The translations under genes and the position numbers were made by a program. Below are positions 47,501 through 59,500 of a stretch of DNA of 64,000 nt, in pieces. The stretch comes from Pleodorina starrii (taxonomy: Eukaryota; Chlorophyta; Chlorophyceae; Chlamydomonadales; Volvocaceae). Where the stretch lies: assembly GCA_030267565.1 (NCBI GenBank), contig BRXU01000001.1, forward strand, positions 2,170,001 to 2,234,000, in the 5' to 3' direction. Each line of letters opens with the position of its first letter. The stretch's first letter is position 1. A model generated the notes under the pieces. That model made no database searches. It saw nothing but the letters and a program-made list of their open reading frames with translations, and was not told the DNA's origin.

Positions 47501-50500
47501 GACAGCGGTGAGGGACAGCGGTGTGGGACAGCGGTGAGGGACAGCGGTGAGGGACAGTGGTGAGGGACAGCGGTGAGGGACAGCGGTGAGGGACAGCGGT
47601 GAGGGACAGCGGTGAGGGACAGCGGTGAGGGGTGAGCGGTGAGGGACAGCGGTGAGGGACAGCGGTGAGGGGTGAGGGGTGAGCGGTGAGGGGTGAGCGG
47701 TGAGGGACAGTGGTGAGGGACAGCGGTGAGGGGTGAGGGGTGAGGGGTGAGGGGTGAGCGGTGAGGGGTGAGCGGTGAGGGGTGAGCGGTGAGGGACAGC
47801 GGTGAGGGGTGAGCGGTGAGGGGTGAGCGGTGAGGGACAGCGGTGAGGGACAGCGGTGAGGGACAGCGGTGAGGGACAGCGGTGAGGGGTGAGCGGTGAG
47901 GGGTGAGCGGTGAGGGACAGCGGTGAGGGACAGCGGTGAGGGACAGCGGTGAGGGGTGAGGGGTGAGGGGTGAGCGGTGAGGGGTGAGCGGTGAGGGGTG
48001 AGCGGTGAGGGACAGCGGTGAGGGGTGAGCGGTGAGGGGTGAGCGGTGAGGGACAGCGGTGAGGGACAGCGGTGAGGGACAGCGGTGAGGGACAGCGGTG
48101 AGGGACAGCGGTGAGGGACAGCGGTGAGGGACAGCGGTGAGGGACAGCGGTGAGGGACAGCGGTGAGGGACAGCGGTGAGGGACAGCGGTGAGGGGTGAG
48201 GGGTGAGGGGTGAGCGGTGAGGGGTGAGCGGTGAGGGGTGAGCGGTGAGGGACAGCGGTGAGGGGTGAGCGGTGAGGGGTGAGCGGTGAGGGACAGCGGT
48301 GAGGGACAGCGGTGAGGGACAGCGGTGAGGGACAGCGGTGAGGGACAGCGGTGAGGGACAGCGGTGAGGGACAGCGGTGAGGGACAGCGGTGAGGGACAG
48401 CGGTGAGGGACAGCGGTGAGGGACAGCGGTGAGGGACAGCGGTGAGGGACAGCGGTGAGGGGTGAGGGGTGAGGGACAGCGGTGAGGGGTGAGGGGTGAG
48501 GGACAGCGGTGAGGGGTGAGGGGTGAGGGACAGCGGTGAGGGGGGAGGGGTGCGGGGTGAGCGGTGAGGGGTGAGGGGTGAGTGACAGCGGTGAGGGACA
48601 GCGGTGAGGGACAGCGGTGAGGGGTGAGCGGTGAGGGACAGTGGTGAGGGACAGCGGTGAGGGGTGAGGGGTGAGGGGTGAGGGGTGAGGGGTGAGGGGT
48701 GAGCGGTGAGGGGTGAGGGGTGAGGGGTGAGCGGTGAGGGACAGCGGTGAGGGGTGAGCGGTGAGGGGTGAGCGGTGAGGGACAGCGGTGAGGGACTGCG
48801 GTGAGGGACAGCTGTGAGGGGTGAGCGGTGAGGGGTGAGGGACAGCGGTGAGGGGTGAGGGGTGAGGGGTGAGGGGTGAGGGGTGAGGGGTGAGTGACAG
48901 TGGTGAGGGACAGCGGTGAGGGACAGCGGTGAGGGGTGAGCGGTGAGGGGTGAGCGGTGAGGGACAGTGGTGAGGGACAGCGGTGAGGGGTGAGGGGTGA
49001 GGGGTGAGGGGTGAGCGGTGAGGGGTGAGCGGTGAGGGGTGAGCGGTGAGGGACAGCGGTGAGGGGTGAGCGGTGAGGGGTGAGCGGTGAGGGACAGCGG
49101 TGAGGGACAGCGGTGAGGGACAGCGGTGAGGGACAGCGGTGAGGGGTGAGCGGTGAGGGGTGAGCGGTGAGGGACAGCGGTGAGGGACAGCGGTGAGGGA
49201 CAGCGGTGAGGGGTGAGGGGTGAGGGGTGAGCGGTGAGGGGTGAGCGGTGAGGGGTGAGCGGTGAGGGACAGCGGTGAGGGGTGAGCGGTGAGGGGTGAG
49301 CGGTGAGGGACAGCGGTGAGGGACAGCGGTGAGGGACAGCGGTGAGGGACAGCGGTGAGGGACAGCGGTGAGGGACAGCGGTGAGGGACAGCGGTGAGGG
49401 ACAGCGGTGAGGGACAGCGGTGAGGGACAGCGGTGAGGGACAGCGGTGAGGGGTGAGGGGTGAGGGGTGAGCGGTGAGGGGTGAGCGGTGAGGGGTGAGC
49501 GGTGAGGGACAGCGGTGAGGGGTGAGGGGTGAGGGGTGAGCGGTGAGGGACAGCGGTGAGGGACAGCGGTGAGGGACAGCGGTGAGGGACAGCGGTGAGG
49601 GACAGCGGTGAGGGACAGCGGTGAGGGACAGCGGTGAGGGACAGCGGTGAGGGACAGCGGTGAGGGACAGCGGTGAGGGACAGCGGTGAGGGGTGAGGGG
49701 TGAGGGACAGCGGTGAGGGGTGAGGGGTGAGGGACAGCGGTGAGGGGTGAGGGGTGAGGGACAGCGGTGAGGGGTGAGGGGTGAGGGGTGAGCGGTGAGG
49801 GGTGAGGGGTGAGTGACAGCGGTGAGGGACAGCGGTGAGGGACAGCGGTGAGGGGTGAGCGGTGAGGGACAGTGGTGAGGGACAGCGGTGAGGGGTGAGG
49901 GGTGAGCGGTGAGGGGTGAGCGGTGAGGGGTGAGCGGTGAGGGACAGCGGTGAGGGGTGAGCGGTGAGGGGTGAGGGGTGAGGGACAGCGGTGAGGGACA
50001 GCGGTGAGGGACAGCGGTGAGGGGTGAGCGGTGAGGGGTGAGGGGTGAGGGACAGCGGTGAGGGGTGTGGGGTTTGGGACTGCGGTTAGGGGTGAGGGGT
50101 GAGGGACAGCGGTGAGGGGTGAGGGGTGAGGGGTGAGCGGTGAGGGGTGAGGGGTGAGTGACAGCGGTGAGGGACAGCGGTGAGGGACAGCGGTGAGGGG
50201 TGAGCGGTGAGGGACAGTGGTGAGGGACAGCGGTGAGGGGTGAGGGGTGAGCGGTGAGGGGTGAGCGGTGAGGGGTGAGCGGTGAGGGACAGCGGTGAGG
50301 GGTGAGCGGTGAGGGGTGAGGGGTGAGTGACAGCGGTGAGGGACAGCGGTGAGGGACAGCGGTGAGGGACAGCGGTGAGGGGTGAGCGGTGAGGGGTGAG
50401 CGGTGAGGGACAGCGGTGAGGGACAGCGGTGAGGGACAGCGGTGAGGGACAGCGGTGAGGGGTGAGGGGTGAGGGGTGAGCGGTGAGGGGTGAGCGGTGA

Positions 50501-53500
50501 GGGGTGAGCGGTGAGGGACAGCGGTGAGGGGTGAGCGGTGAGGGGTGAGCGGTGAGCGGTGAGGGGTGAGCGGTGAGCGGTGAGGGACAGCGGTGAGGGG
50601 TGAGCGGTGAGGGGTGAGGGGTGAGCGGTGAGGGGTGAGGGGTGAGCGGTGAGGGGTGAGGGACAGCGGTGAGGGGTGAGGGGTGAGGGGTGAGCGGTGA
50701 GGGGTGAGCGGTGAGGGGTGAGCGGTGAGGGACAGCGGTGAGGGGTGAGCGGTGAGGGGTGAGCGGTGAGGGGTGAGGGACAGTGGTGAGGGGTGAGGGG
50801 TGAGGGGTGAGGGGTGAGGGGTGAGGGGTGAGCGGTGAGCGGTGAGGGGTGAGGGACAGTGGTGAGGGGTGAGGGGTGAGGGGTGAGGGGTGAGCGGTGA
50901 GGGACAGCGGTGAGGGGTGAGCGGTGAGGGGTGAGGGGTGAGCGGTGAGGGGTGAGGGGTGAGCGGTGAGGGGTGAGGGACAGCGGTGAGGGGTGAGGGG
51001 TGAGGGGTGAGCGGTGAGGGGTGAGCGGTGAGGGGTGAGCGGTGAGGGACAGCGGTGAGGGGTGAGGGGTGCGGGGTGAGCGGTGAGGGACAGCGGTGAG
51101 GGACAGCGGTGAGGGACAGCGGTGAGGGACAGCGGTGAGGGACAGCGGTGAGGGACAGCGGTGAGGGACAGCGGTGAGGGACAGCGGTGAGGGACAGCGG
51201 TGAGGGACAGCGGTGAGGGACAGCGGTGAGGGACAGCGGTGAGGGGTGAGGGGTGAGGGACAGCGGTGAGGGACAGCGGTGAGGGACAGCGGTGAGGGAC
51301 AGCGGTGAGGGGTGAGGGGTGAGGGACAGCGGTGAGGGGTGAGGGGTGAGGGACAGCGGTGAGGGGTGAGGGGTGAGGGACAGCGGGGAGGGGTGAGGGG
51401 TGAGGGGTGAGCGGTGAGGGGTGAGGGGTGAGGGACAGCGGTGAGGGACAGCGGTGAGGGACAGCGGTGAGGGACAGCGGTGAGGGACAGCGGTGAGGGA
51501 CAGCGGTGAGGGACAGCGGTGAGGGACAGCGGTGAGGGGTGAGGGGTGAGGGACAGCGGTGAGGGACAGCGGTGAGGGACAGCGGTGAGGGACAGCGGTG
51601 AGGGACAGCGGTGAGGGGTGAGGGGTGAGGGACAGCGGTGAGGGGTGAGGGGTGAGGGACAGCGGTGAGGGGTGAGGGGTGAGGGACAGCGGTGAGGGGT
51701 GAGGGGTGAGGGGTGAGGGGTGAGCGGTGAGGGGTGAGGGGTGAGGGACAGCGGTGAGGGACAGCGGTGAGGGACAGCGGTGAGGGACAGCGGTGAGGGA
51801 CAGCGGTGAGGGACAGCGGTGAGGGACAGCGGTGAGGGACAGCGGTGAGGGACAGCGGTGAGGGACAGCGGTGAGGGACAGCGGTGAGGGACAGCGGTGA
51901 GGGACAGCGGTGAGGGACAGCGGTGAGGGACAGCGGTGAGGGACAGCGGTGAGGGACAGCGGTGAGGGACAGCGGTGAGGGACAGCGGTGAGGGACAGCG
52001 GTGAGGGACAGCGGTGAGGGGTGAGCGGTGAGGGACAGTGGTGAGGGACAGCGGTGAGGGGTGAGGGGTGAGCGGTGAGGGGTGAGCGGTGAGGGGTGAG
52101 CGGTGAGGGACAGCGGTGAGGGGTGAGCGGTGAGGGGTGAGCGGTGAGGGACAGCGGTGAGGGACAGCGGTGAGGGACAGCGGTGAGGGACAGCGGTGAG
52201 GGGTGAGCGGTGAGGGGTGAGCGGTGAGGGCCCGCGGTGAGGGACAGCGGTGAGGGACAGCGGTGAGGGACAGCGGTGAGGGGTGAGGGGTGAGGGGTGA
52301 GCGGTGAGGGGTGAGCGGTGAGGGGTGAGCGGTGAGGGACAGCGGTGAGGGGTGAGCGGTGAGGGGTGAGCGGTGAGCGGTGAGGGGTGAGCGGTGAGCG
52401 GTGAGGGACAGCGGTGAGGGGTGAGCGGTGAGGGGTGAGGGGTGAGCGGTGAGGGGTGAGGGGTGAGGGGTGAGGGGTGAGGGACAGCGGTGAGGGGTGA
52501 GGGGTGAGGGGTGAGCGGTGAGGGGTGAGCGGTGAGGGGTGAGCGGTGAGGGACAGCGGTGAGGGGTGAGCGGTGAGGGGTGAGCGGTGAGGGGTGAGGG
52601 ACAGTGGTGAGGGGTGAGGGGTGAGGGGTGAGGGGTGAGGGGTGAGGGGTGAGCGGTGAGCGGTGAGGGACATGGGAGAGTGGTGAGGGGTGAGGGGGGA
52701 GGGGTGAGGGGTGAGCGGTGAGGGACAGCGGTGAGGGGTGAGCGGTGAGGGGTGAGGGGTGAGCGGTGAGGGGTGAGGGGTGAGCGGTGAGGGGTGAGGG
52801 ACAGCGGTGAGGGGTGAGGGGTGAGGGGTGAGCGGTGAGGGGTGAGCGGTGAGGGGTGAGCGGTGAGGGACAGCGGTGAGGGGTGAGCGGTGAGGGACAG
52901 CGGTGAGGGACAGCGGTGAGGGACAGCGGTGAGGGACAGCGGTGAGGGACAGCGGTGAGGGACAGCGGTGAGGGACAGCGGTGAGGGACAGCGGTGAAGG
53001 ACAGCGGTGAGGGACAGCGGTGAGGGACAGCGGTGAGGGACAGCGGTGAGGGACAGCGGTGAGGGACAGCGGTGAGGGACAGCGGTGAGGGACAGCGGTG
53101 AGGGACAGCGGTGAGGGACAGCGGTGAGGGACAGCGGTGAGGGACAGCGGTGAGGGACAGCGGTGAGGGACAGCGGTGAGGGACAGCGGTGAGGGACAGC
53201 GGTGAGGGACAGCGGTGAGGGGTGAGGGGTGAGGGACAGCGGTGAGGGACAGCGGTGAGGGACAGCGGTGAGGGACAGCGGTGAGGGACAGCGGTGAGGG
53301 GTGAGGGGTGAGGGACAGCGGTGAGGGGTGAGGGGTGAGGGACAGCGGTGAGGGGTGAGGGGTGAGGGACAGCGGTGAGGGGTGAGCGGTGAGGGGTGAG
53401 CGGTGAGGGACAGCGGTGAGGGACAGCGGTGAGGGACAGCGGTGAGGGACAGCGGTGAGGGACAGCGGTGAGGGACAGCGGTGAGGGACAGCGGTGAGGG

Positions 53501-56500
53501 ACAGCGGTGAGGGACAGCGGTGAGGGACAGCGGTGAGGGACAGCGGTGAGGGACAGCGGTGAGGGACAGCGGTGAGGGACAGCGGTGAGGGACAGCGGTG
53601 AGGGTCAGCGGTGAGGGTCAGCGGTGTTGGGTGAGGGGTGAGGGACAGCGGTGAGGGACAGCGGTGAGGGACAGCGGTGAGGGACAGCGGTGAGGGACAG
53701 CGGTGAGGGGTGAGGGGTGAGGGACAGCGGTGAGGGGTGAGGGGTGAGGGACAGCGGTGAGGGGTGAGGGGTGAGGGACAGCGGTGAGGGGTGAGGGGTG
53801 AGGGGTGAGCGGTGAGGGACAGCGGTGAGGGACAGCGGTGAGGGACAGCGGTGAGGGACAGCGGTGAGGAACAGCGGTGAGGGACAGCGGTGAGGGACAG
53901 CGGTGAGGGACAGCGGTGAGGGACAGCGGTGAGGGACAGCGGTGAGGGACAGCGGTGAGGGACAGCGGTGAGGGACAGCGGTGAGGGACAGCGGTGAGGG
54001 ACAGCGGTGAGGGACAGCGGTGAGGGACAGCGGTGAGGGACAGCGGTGAGGGACAGCGGTGAGGGACAGCGGTGAGGGACAGCGGTGAGGGACAGCGGTG
54101 AGGGACAGCGGTGAGGGACAGCGGTGAGGGACAGCTGTGAGGGACAGCGGTGAGGGACAGCGGTGAGGGGTGAGGGGTGAGGGACAGCGGTGAGGGACAG
54201 CGGTGAGGGACAGCGGTGAGGGACAGCGGTGAGGGACAGCGGTGAGGGGTGAGGGGTGAGGGACAGCGGTGAGGGGTGAGGGGTGAGGGACAGCGGTGAG
54301 GGGTGAGGGGTGAGGGACAGCGGTGAGGGGTGAGGGGTGAGGGACAGCGGTGAGGGGTGAGGGGTGAGGGGTGAGCGGTGAGGGGTGAGGGGTGAGGGGT
54401 GAGGGGTGAGCGGTGAGGGGTGAGCGGTGAGGGGTGAGGGGTGAGGGACAGCGGTGAGGGACAGCGGTGAGGGACAGCGGTGAGGGACAGCGGTGAGGGA
54501 CAGCGGTGAGGGACAGCGGTGAGGGACAGCGGTGAGGGACAGCGGTGAGGGACAGCGGTGAGGGACAGCGGTGAGGGACAGCGGTGAGGGACAGCGGTGA
54601 GGGACAGCGGTGAGGGACAGCGGTGAGGGACAGCGGTGAGGGACAGCGGTGAGGGACAGCGGTGAGGGACAGCGGTGAGGGACAGCGGTGAGGGACAGCG
54701 GTGAGGGACAGCGGTGAGGGACAGCGGTGAGAGACAGCGGTGAGGGACAGCGGTGAGGGACAGCGGTGAGGGACAGCGGTGAGGGACAGCGGTGAGGGAC
54801 AGCGGTGAGGGGTGAGCGGTGAGGGACAGCGGTGAGGGACAGCGGTGAGGGGTGAGGGGTGAGCGGTGAGGGGTGAGCGGTGAGGGGTGAGCGGTGAGGG
54901 ACAGCGGTGAGGGGTGAGCGGTGAGGGGTGAGCGGTGAGGGACAGCGGTGAGGGACAGCGGTGAGGGACAGCGGTGAGGGGTGAGCGGTGAGGGGTGAGC
55001 GGTGAGGGACAGCGGTGAGGGACAGCGGTGAGGGACAGCGGTGAGGGGTGAGGGGTGAGGGGTGAGCGGTGAGGGGTGAGCGGTGAGGGGTGAGCGGTGA
55101 GGGGTGAGCGGTGAGGGACAGCGGTGAGGGGTGAGCGGTGAGGGACAGCGGTGAGGGACAGCGGTGAGGGACAGCGGTGAGGGACAGCGGTGAGGGACAG
55201 CGGTGAGGGACAGCGGTGAGGGACAGCGGTGAGGGGTGAGCGGTGAGGGACAGCGGTGAGGGGTGAGCGGTGAGGGGTGAGCGGTGAGGGACAGCGGTGA
55301 GGGACAGCGGTGAGGGACAGCGGTGAGGGACAGCGGTGAGGGGTGAGCGGTGAGGGGTGAGCGGTGAGGGACAGCGGTGAGGGACAGCGGTGAGGGACAG
55401 CGGTGAGGGGTGAGGGGTGAGGGGTGAGCGGTGAGGGGTGAGCGGTGAGGGGTGAGCGGTGAGGGACAGCGGTGAGGGGTGAGCGGTGAGGGGTGAGCGG
55501 TGAGGGACAGCGGTGAGGGACAGCGGTGAGGGACAGCGGTGAGGGACAGCGGTGAGGGACAGCGGTGAGGGACAGCGGTGAGGGACAGCGGTGAGGGACA
55601 GCGGTGAGGGACAGCGGTGAGGGACAGCGGTGAGGGACAGCGGTGAGGGACAGCGGTGAGGGACAGCGGTGAGGGACAGCGGTGAGGGACAGCGGTGAGG
55701 GACAGCGGTGAGGGACAGCGGTGAGGGACAGCGGTGAGGGACAGCGGTGAGGGACAGCGGTGAGGGACAGCGGTGAGGGATAGCGGTGAGGGACAGCGGT
55801 GTGGGGTGAGGGGTGAGGGACAGCGGTGAGGGGTGAGGGGTGAGGGACAGCGGTGAGGGGTGAGGGGTGAGGGACAGCGGTGAGGGGTGAGGGGTGAGCG
55901 GTGAGGGGTGAGGGGTGAGCGGTGAGGGGTGAGGGGTGAGCGGTGAGGGGTGAGGGACAGCGGTGAGGGACAGCGGTGAGGGACAGCGGTGAGGGACAGC
56001 GGTGAGGGACAGCGGTGAGGGACAGCGGTGAGGGACAGCGGTGAGGGACAGCGGTGAGGGACAGCGGTGAGGGACAGCGGTGAGGGACAGCGGTGAGGGA
56101 CAGCGGTGAGGGACAGCGGTGAGGGACAGCGGTGAGGGACAGCGGTGAGGGACAGCGGTGAGGGACAGCGGTGAGGGACAGCGGTGAGGGACAGCGGTGA
56201 GGGACAGCGGTGAGGGACAGCGGTGAGGGACAGCGGTGAGGGACAGCGGTGAGAGACAGCGGTGAGGGACAGCGGTGAGGGACAGCGGTGAGGGACAGCG
56301 GTGAGGGACAGCGGTGAGGGACAGCGGTGAGGGGTGAGCGGTGAGGGACAGCGGTGAGGGACAGCGGTGAGGGGTGAGGGGTGAGCGGTGAGGGGTGAGC
56401 GGTGAGGGGTGAGCGGTGAGGGACAGCGGTGAGGGGTGAGCGGTGAGGGGTGAGCGGTGAGGGACAGCGGTGAGGGACAGCGGTGAGGGACAGCGGTGAG

Positions 56501-59500
56501 GGGTGAGCGGTGAGGGGTGAGCGGTGAGGGACAGCGGTGAGGGACAGCGGTGAGGGACAGCGGTGAGGGACAGCGGTGAGGGGTGAGGGGTGAGGGACAG
56601 CGGTGAGGGACAGCGGTGAGGGACAGCGGTGAGGGACAGCGGTGAGGGACAGCGGTGAGGGACAGCGGTGAGGGACAGCGGTGAGGGACAGCGGTGAGGG
56701 GTGAGCGGTGAGGGACAGCGGTGAGGGGTGAGCGGTGAGGGGTGAGCGGTGAGGGACAGCGGTGAGGGACAGCGGTGAGGGACAGCGGTGAGGGGTGAGC
56801 GGTGAGGGGTGAGCGGTGAGGGACAGCGGTGAGGGACAGCGGTGAGGGGTGAGGGGTGAGGGGTGAGCGGTGAGGGGTGAGCGGTGAGGGGTGAGCGGTG
56901 AGGGACAGCGGTGAGGGGTGAGCGGTGAGGGGTGAGCGGTGAGGGACAGCGGTGAGGGACAGCGGTGAGGGACAGCGGTGAGGGACAGCGGTGAGGGACA
57001 GCGGTGAGGGACAGCGGTGAGGGACAGCGGTGAGGGACAGCGGTGAGGGACAGCGGTGAGGGACAGCGGTGAGGGACAGCGGTGAGGGACAGCGGTGAGG
57101 GACAGCGGTGAGGGACAGCGGTGAGGGACAGCGGTGAGGGACAGCGGTGAGGGACAGCGGTGAGGGACAGCGGTGAGGGACAGCGGTGAGGGACAGCGGT
57201 GAGGGACAGCGGTGAGGGACAGCGGTGAGGGACAGCGGTGAGGGACAGCGGTGAGGGGTGAGGGGTGAGGGACAGCGGTGAGGGACAGCGGTGAGGGACA
57301 GCGGTGAGGGACAGCGGTGAGGGGTGAGGGGTGAGGGACAGCGGTGAGGGGTGAGGGGTGAGGGACAGCGGTGAGGGGTGAGGGGTGAGGGACAGCGGTG
57401 AGGGGTGAGGGGTGAGGGGTGAGCGGTGAGGGGTGAGGGGTGAGGGGTGAGCGGTGAGGGACAGCGGTGAGGGACAGCGGTGAGGGACAGCGGTGAGGGA
57501 CAGCGGTGAGGGACAGCGGTGAGGGACAGCGGTGAGGGACAGCGGTGAGGGACAGCGGTGAGGGACAGCGGTGAGGGACAGCGGTGAGGGACAGCGGTGA
57601 GGGACAGCGGTGAGGGACAGCGGTGAGGGACAGCGGTGAGGGACAGCGGTGAGGGACAGCGGTGAGGGACAGCGGTGAGGGACAGCGGTGAGGGACAGCG
57701 GTGAGGGACAGCGGTGAGGGACAGCGGTGAGGGACAGCGGTGAGGGACAGCGGTGAGGGACAGCGGTGAGGGACAGCGGTGAGGGACAGCGGTGAGGGGT
57801 GAGGGGTGAGGGACAGCGGTGAGGGGTGTGGGGTGCGGGACAGCGGTGTGGGGTGCGGGGTGCGGGTCAGCGGTGTGGGGTGAGGGGTGAGGGACAGCGG
57901 TGAGGGGTGAGGGGTGAGGGGTGAGGGGTGAGGGGTGAGCGGTGAGGGGTGAGCGGTGAGGGACAGCGGTGAGGGACAGCGGTGAGGGACAGCGGTGAGG
58001 GACAGCGGTGAGGGACAGCGGTGAGGGACAGCGGTGAGGGACAGCGGTGAGGGACAGCGGTGAGGGACAGCGGTGAGGGACAGCGGTGAGGGACAGCGGT
58101 GAGGGACAGCGGTGAGGGACAGCGGTGAGGGACAGCGGTGAGGGACAGCGGTGAGGGACAGCGGTGAGGGACAGCGGTGAGGGACAGCGGTGAGGGACAG
58201 CGGTGAGAGACAGCGGTGAGGGACAGCGGTGAGGGACAGCGGTGAGGGACAGCGGTGAGGGACAGCGGTGAGGGACAGCGGTGAGGGGTGAGCGGTGAGG
58301 GACAGCGGTGAGGGACAGCGGTGAGGGGTGAGGGGTGAGCGGTGAGGGGTGAGCGGTGAGGGGTGAGCGGTGAGGGACAGCGGTGAGGGGTGAGCGGTGA
58401 GGGGTGAGCGGTGAGGGACAGCGGTGAGGGACAGCGGTGAGGGACAGCGGTGAGGGGTGAGCGGTGAGGGGTGAGCGGTGAGGGACAGCGGTGAGGGACA
58501 GCGGTGAGGGACAGCGGTGAGGGACAGCGGTGAGGGACAGCGGTGAGGGGTGAGGGGTGAGGGGTGAGCGGTGAGGGGTGAGCGGTGAGGGGTGAGCGGT
58601 GAGGGACAGCGGTGAGGGGTGAGCGGTGAGGGGTGAGCGGTGAGGGACAGCGGTGAGGGACAGCGGTGAGGGACAGCGGTGAGGGACAGCGGTGAGGGAC
58701 AGCGGTGAGGGACAGCGGTGAGGGACAGCGGTGAGGGACAGCGGTGAGGGACAGCGGTGAGGGACAGCGGTGAGGGACAGCGGTGAGGGACAGCGGTGAG
58801 GGACAGCGGTGAGGGACAGCGGTGAGGGACAGCGGTGAGGGACAGCGGTGAGGGACAGCGGTGAGGGACAGCGGTGAGGGACAGCGGTGAGGGACAGCGG
58901 TGAGGGACAGCGGTGAGGGACAGCGGTGAGGGACAGCGGTGAGGGACAGCGGTGAGGGACAGCGGTGAGGGACAGCGGTGAGGGGTGAGCGGTGAGGGAC
59001 AGCGGTGAGGGGTGAGCGGTGAGGGGTGAGCGGTGAGGGACAGCGGTGAGGGACAGCGGTGAGGGACAGCGGTGAGGGACAGCGGTGAGGGGTGAGCGGT
59101 GAGGGGTGAGCGGTGAGGGACAGCGGTGAGGGACAGCGGTGAGGGACAGCGGTGAGGGGTGAGGGGTGAGGGGTGAGCGGTGAGGGGTGAGCGGTGAGGG
59201 GTGAGCGGTGAGGGACAGCGGTGAGGGGTGAGCGGTGAGGGGTGAGCGGTGAGGGACAGCGGTGAGGGACAGCGGTGAGGGACAGCGGTGAGGGACAGCG
59301 GTGAGGGACAGCGGTGAGGGACAGCGGTGAGGGACAGCGGTGAGGGACAGCGGTGAGGGACAGCGGTGAGGGACAGCGGTGAGGGACAGCGGTGAGGGAC
59401 AGCGGTGTGGGACAGCGGTGAGGGACAGCGGTGAGGGACAGCGGTGAGGGACAGCGGTGAGGGACAGCGGTGAGGGACAGCGGTGAGGGACAGCGGTGAG

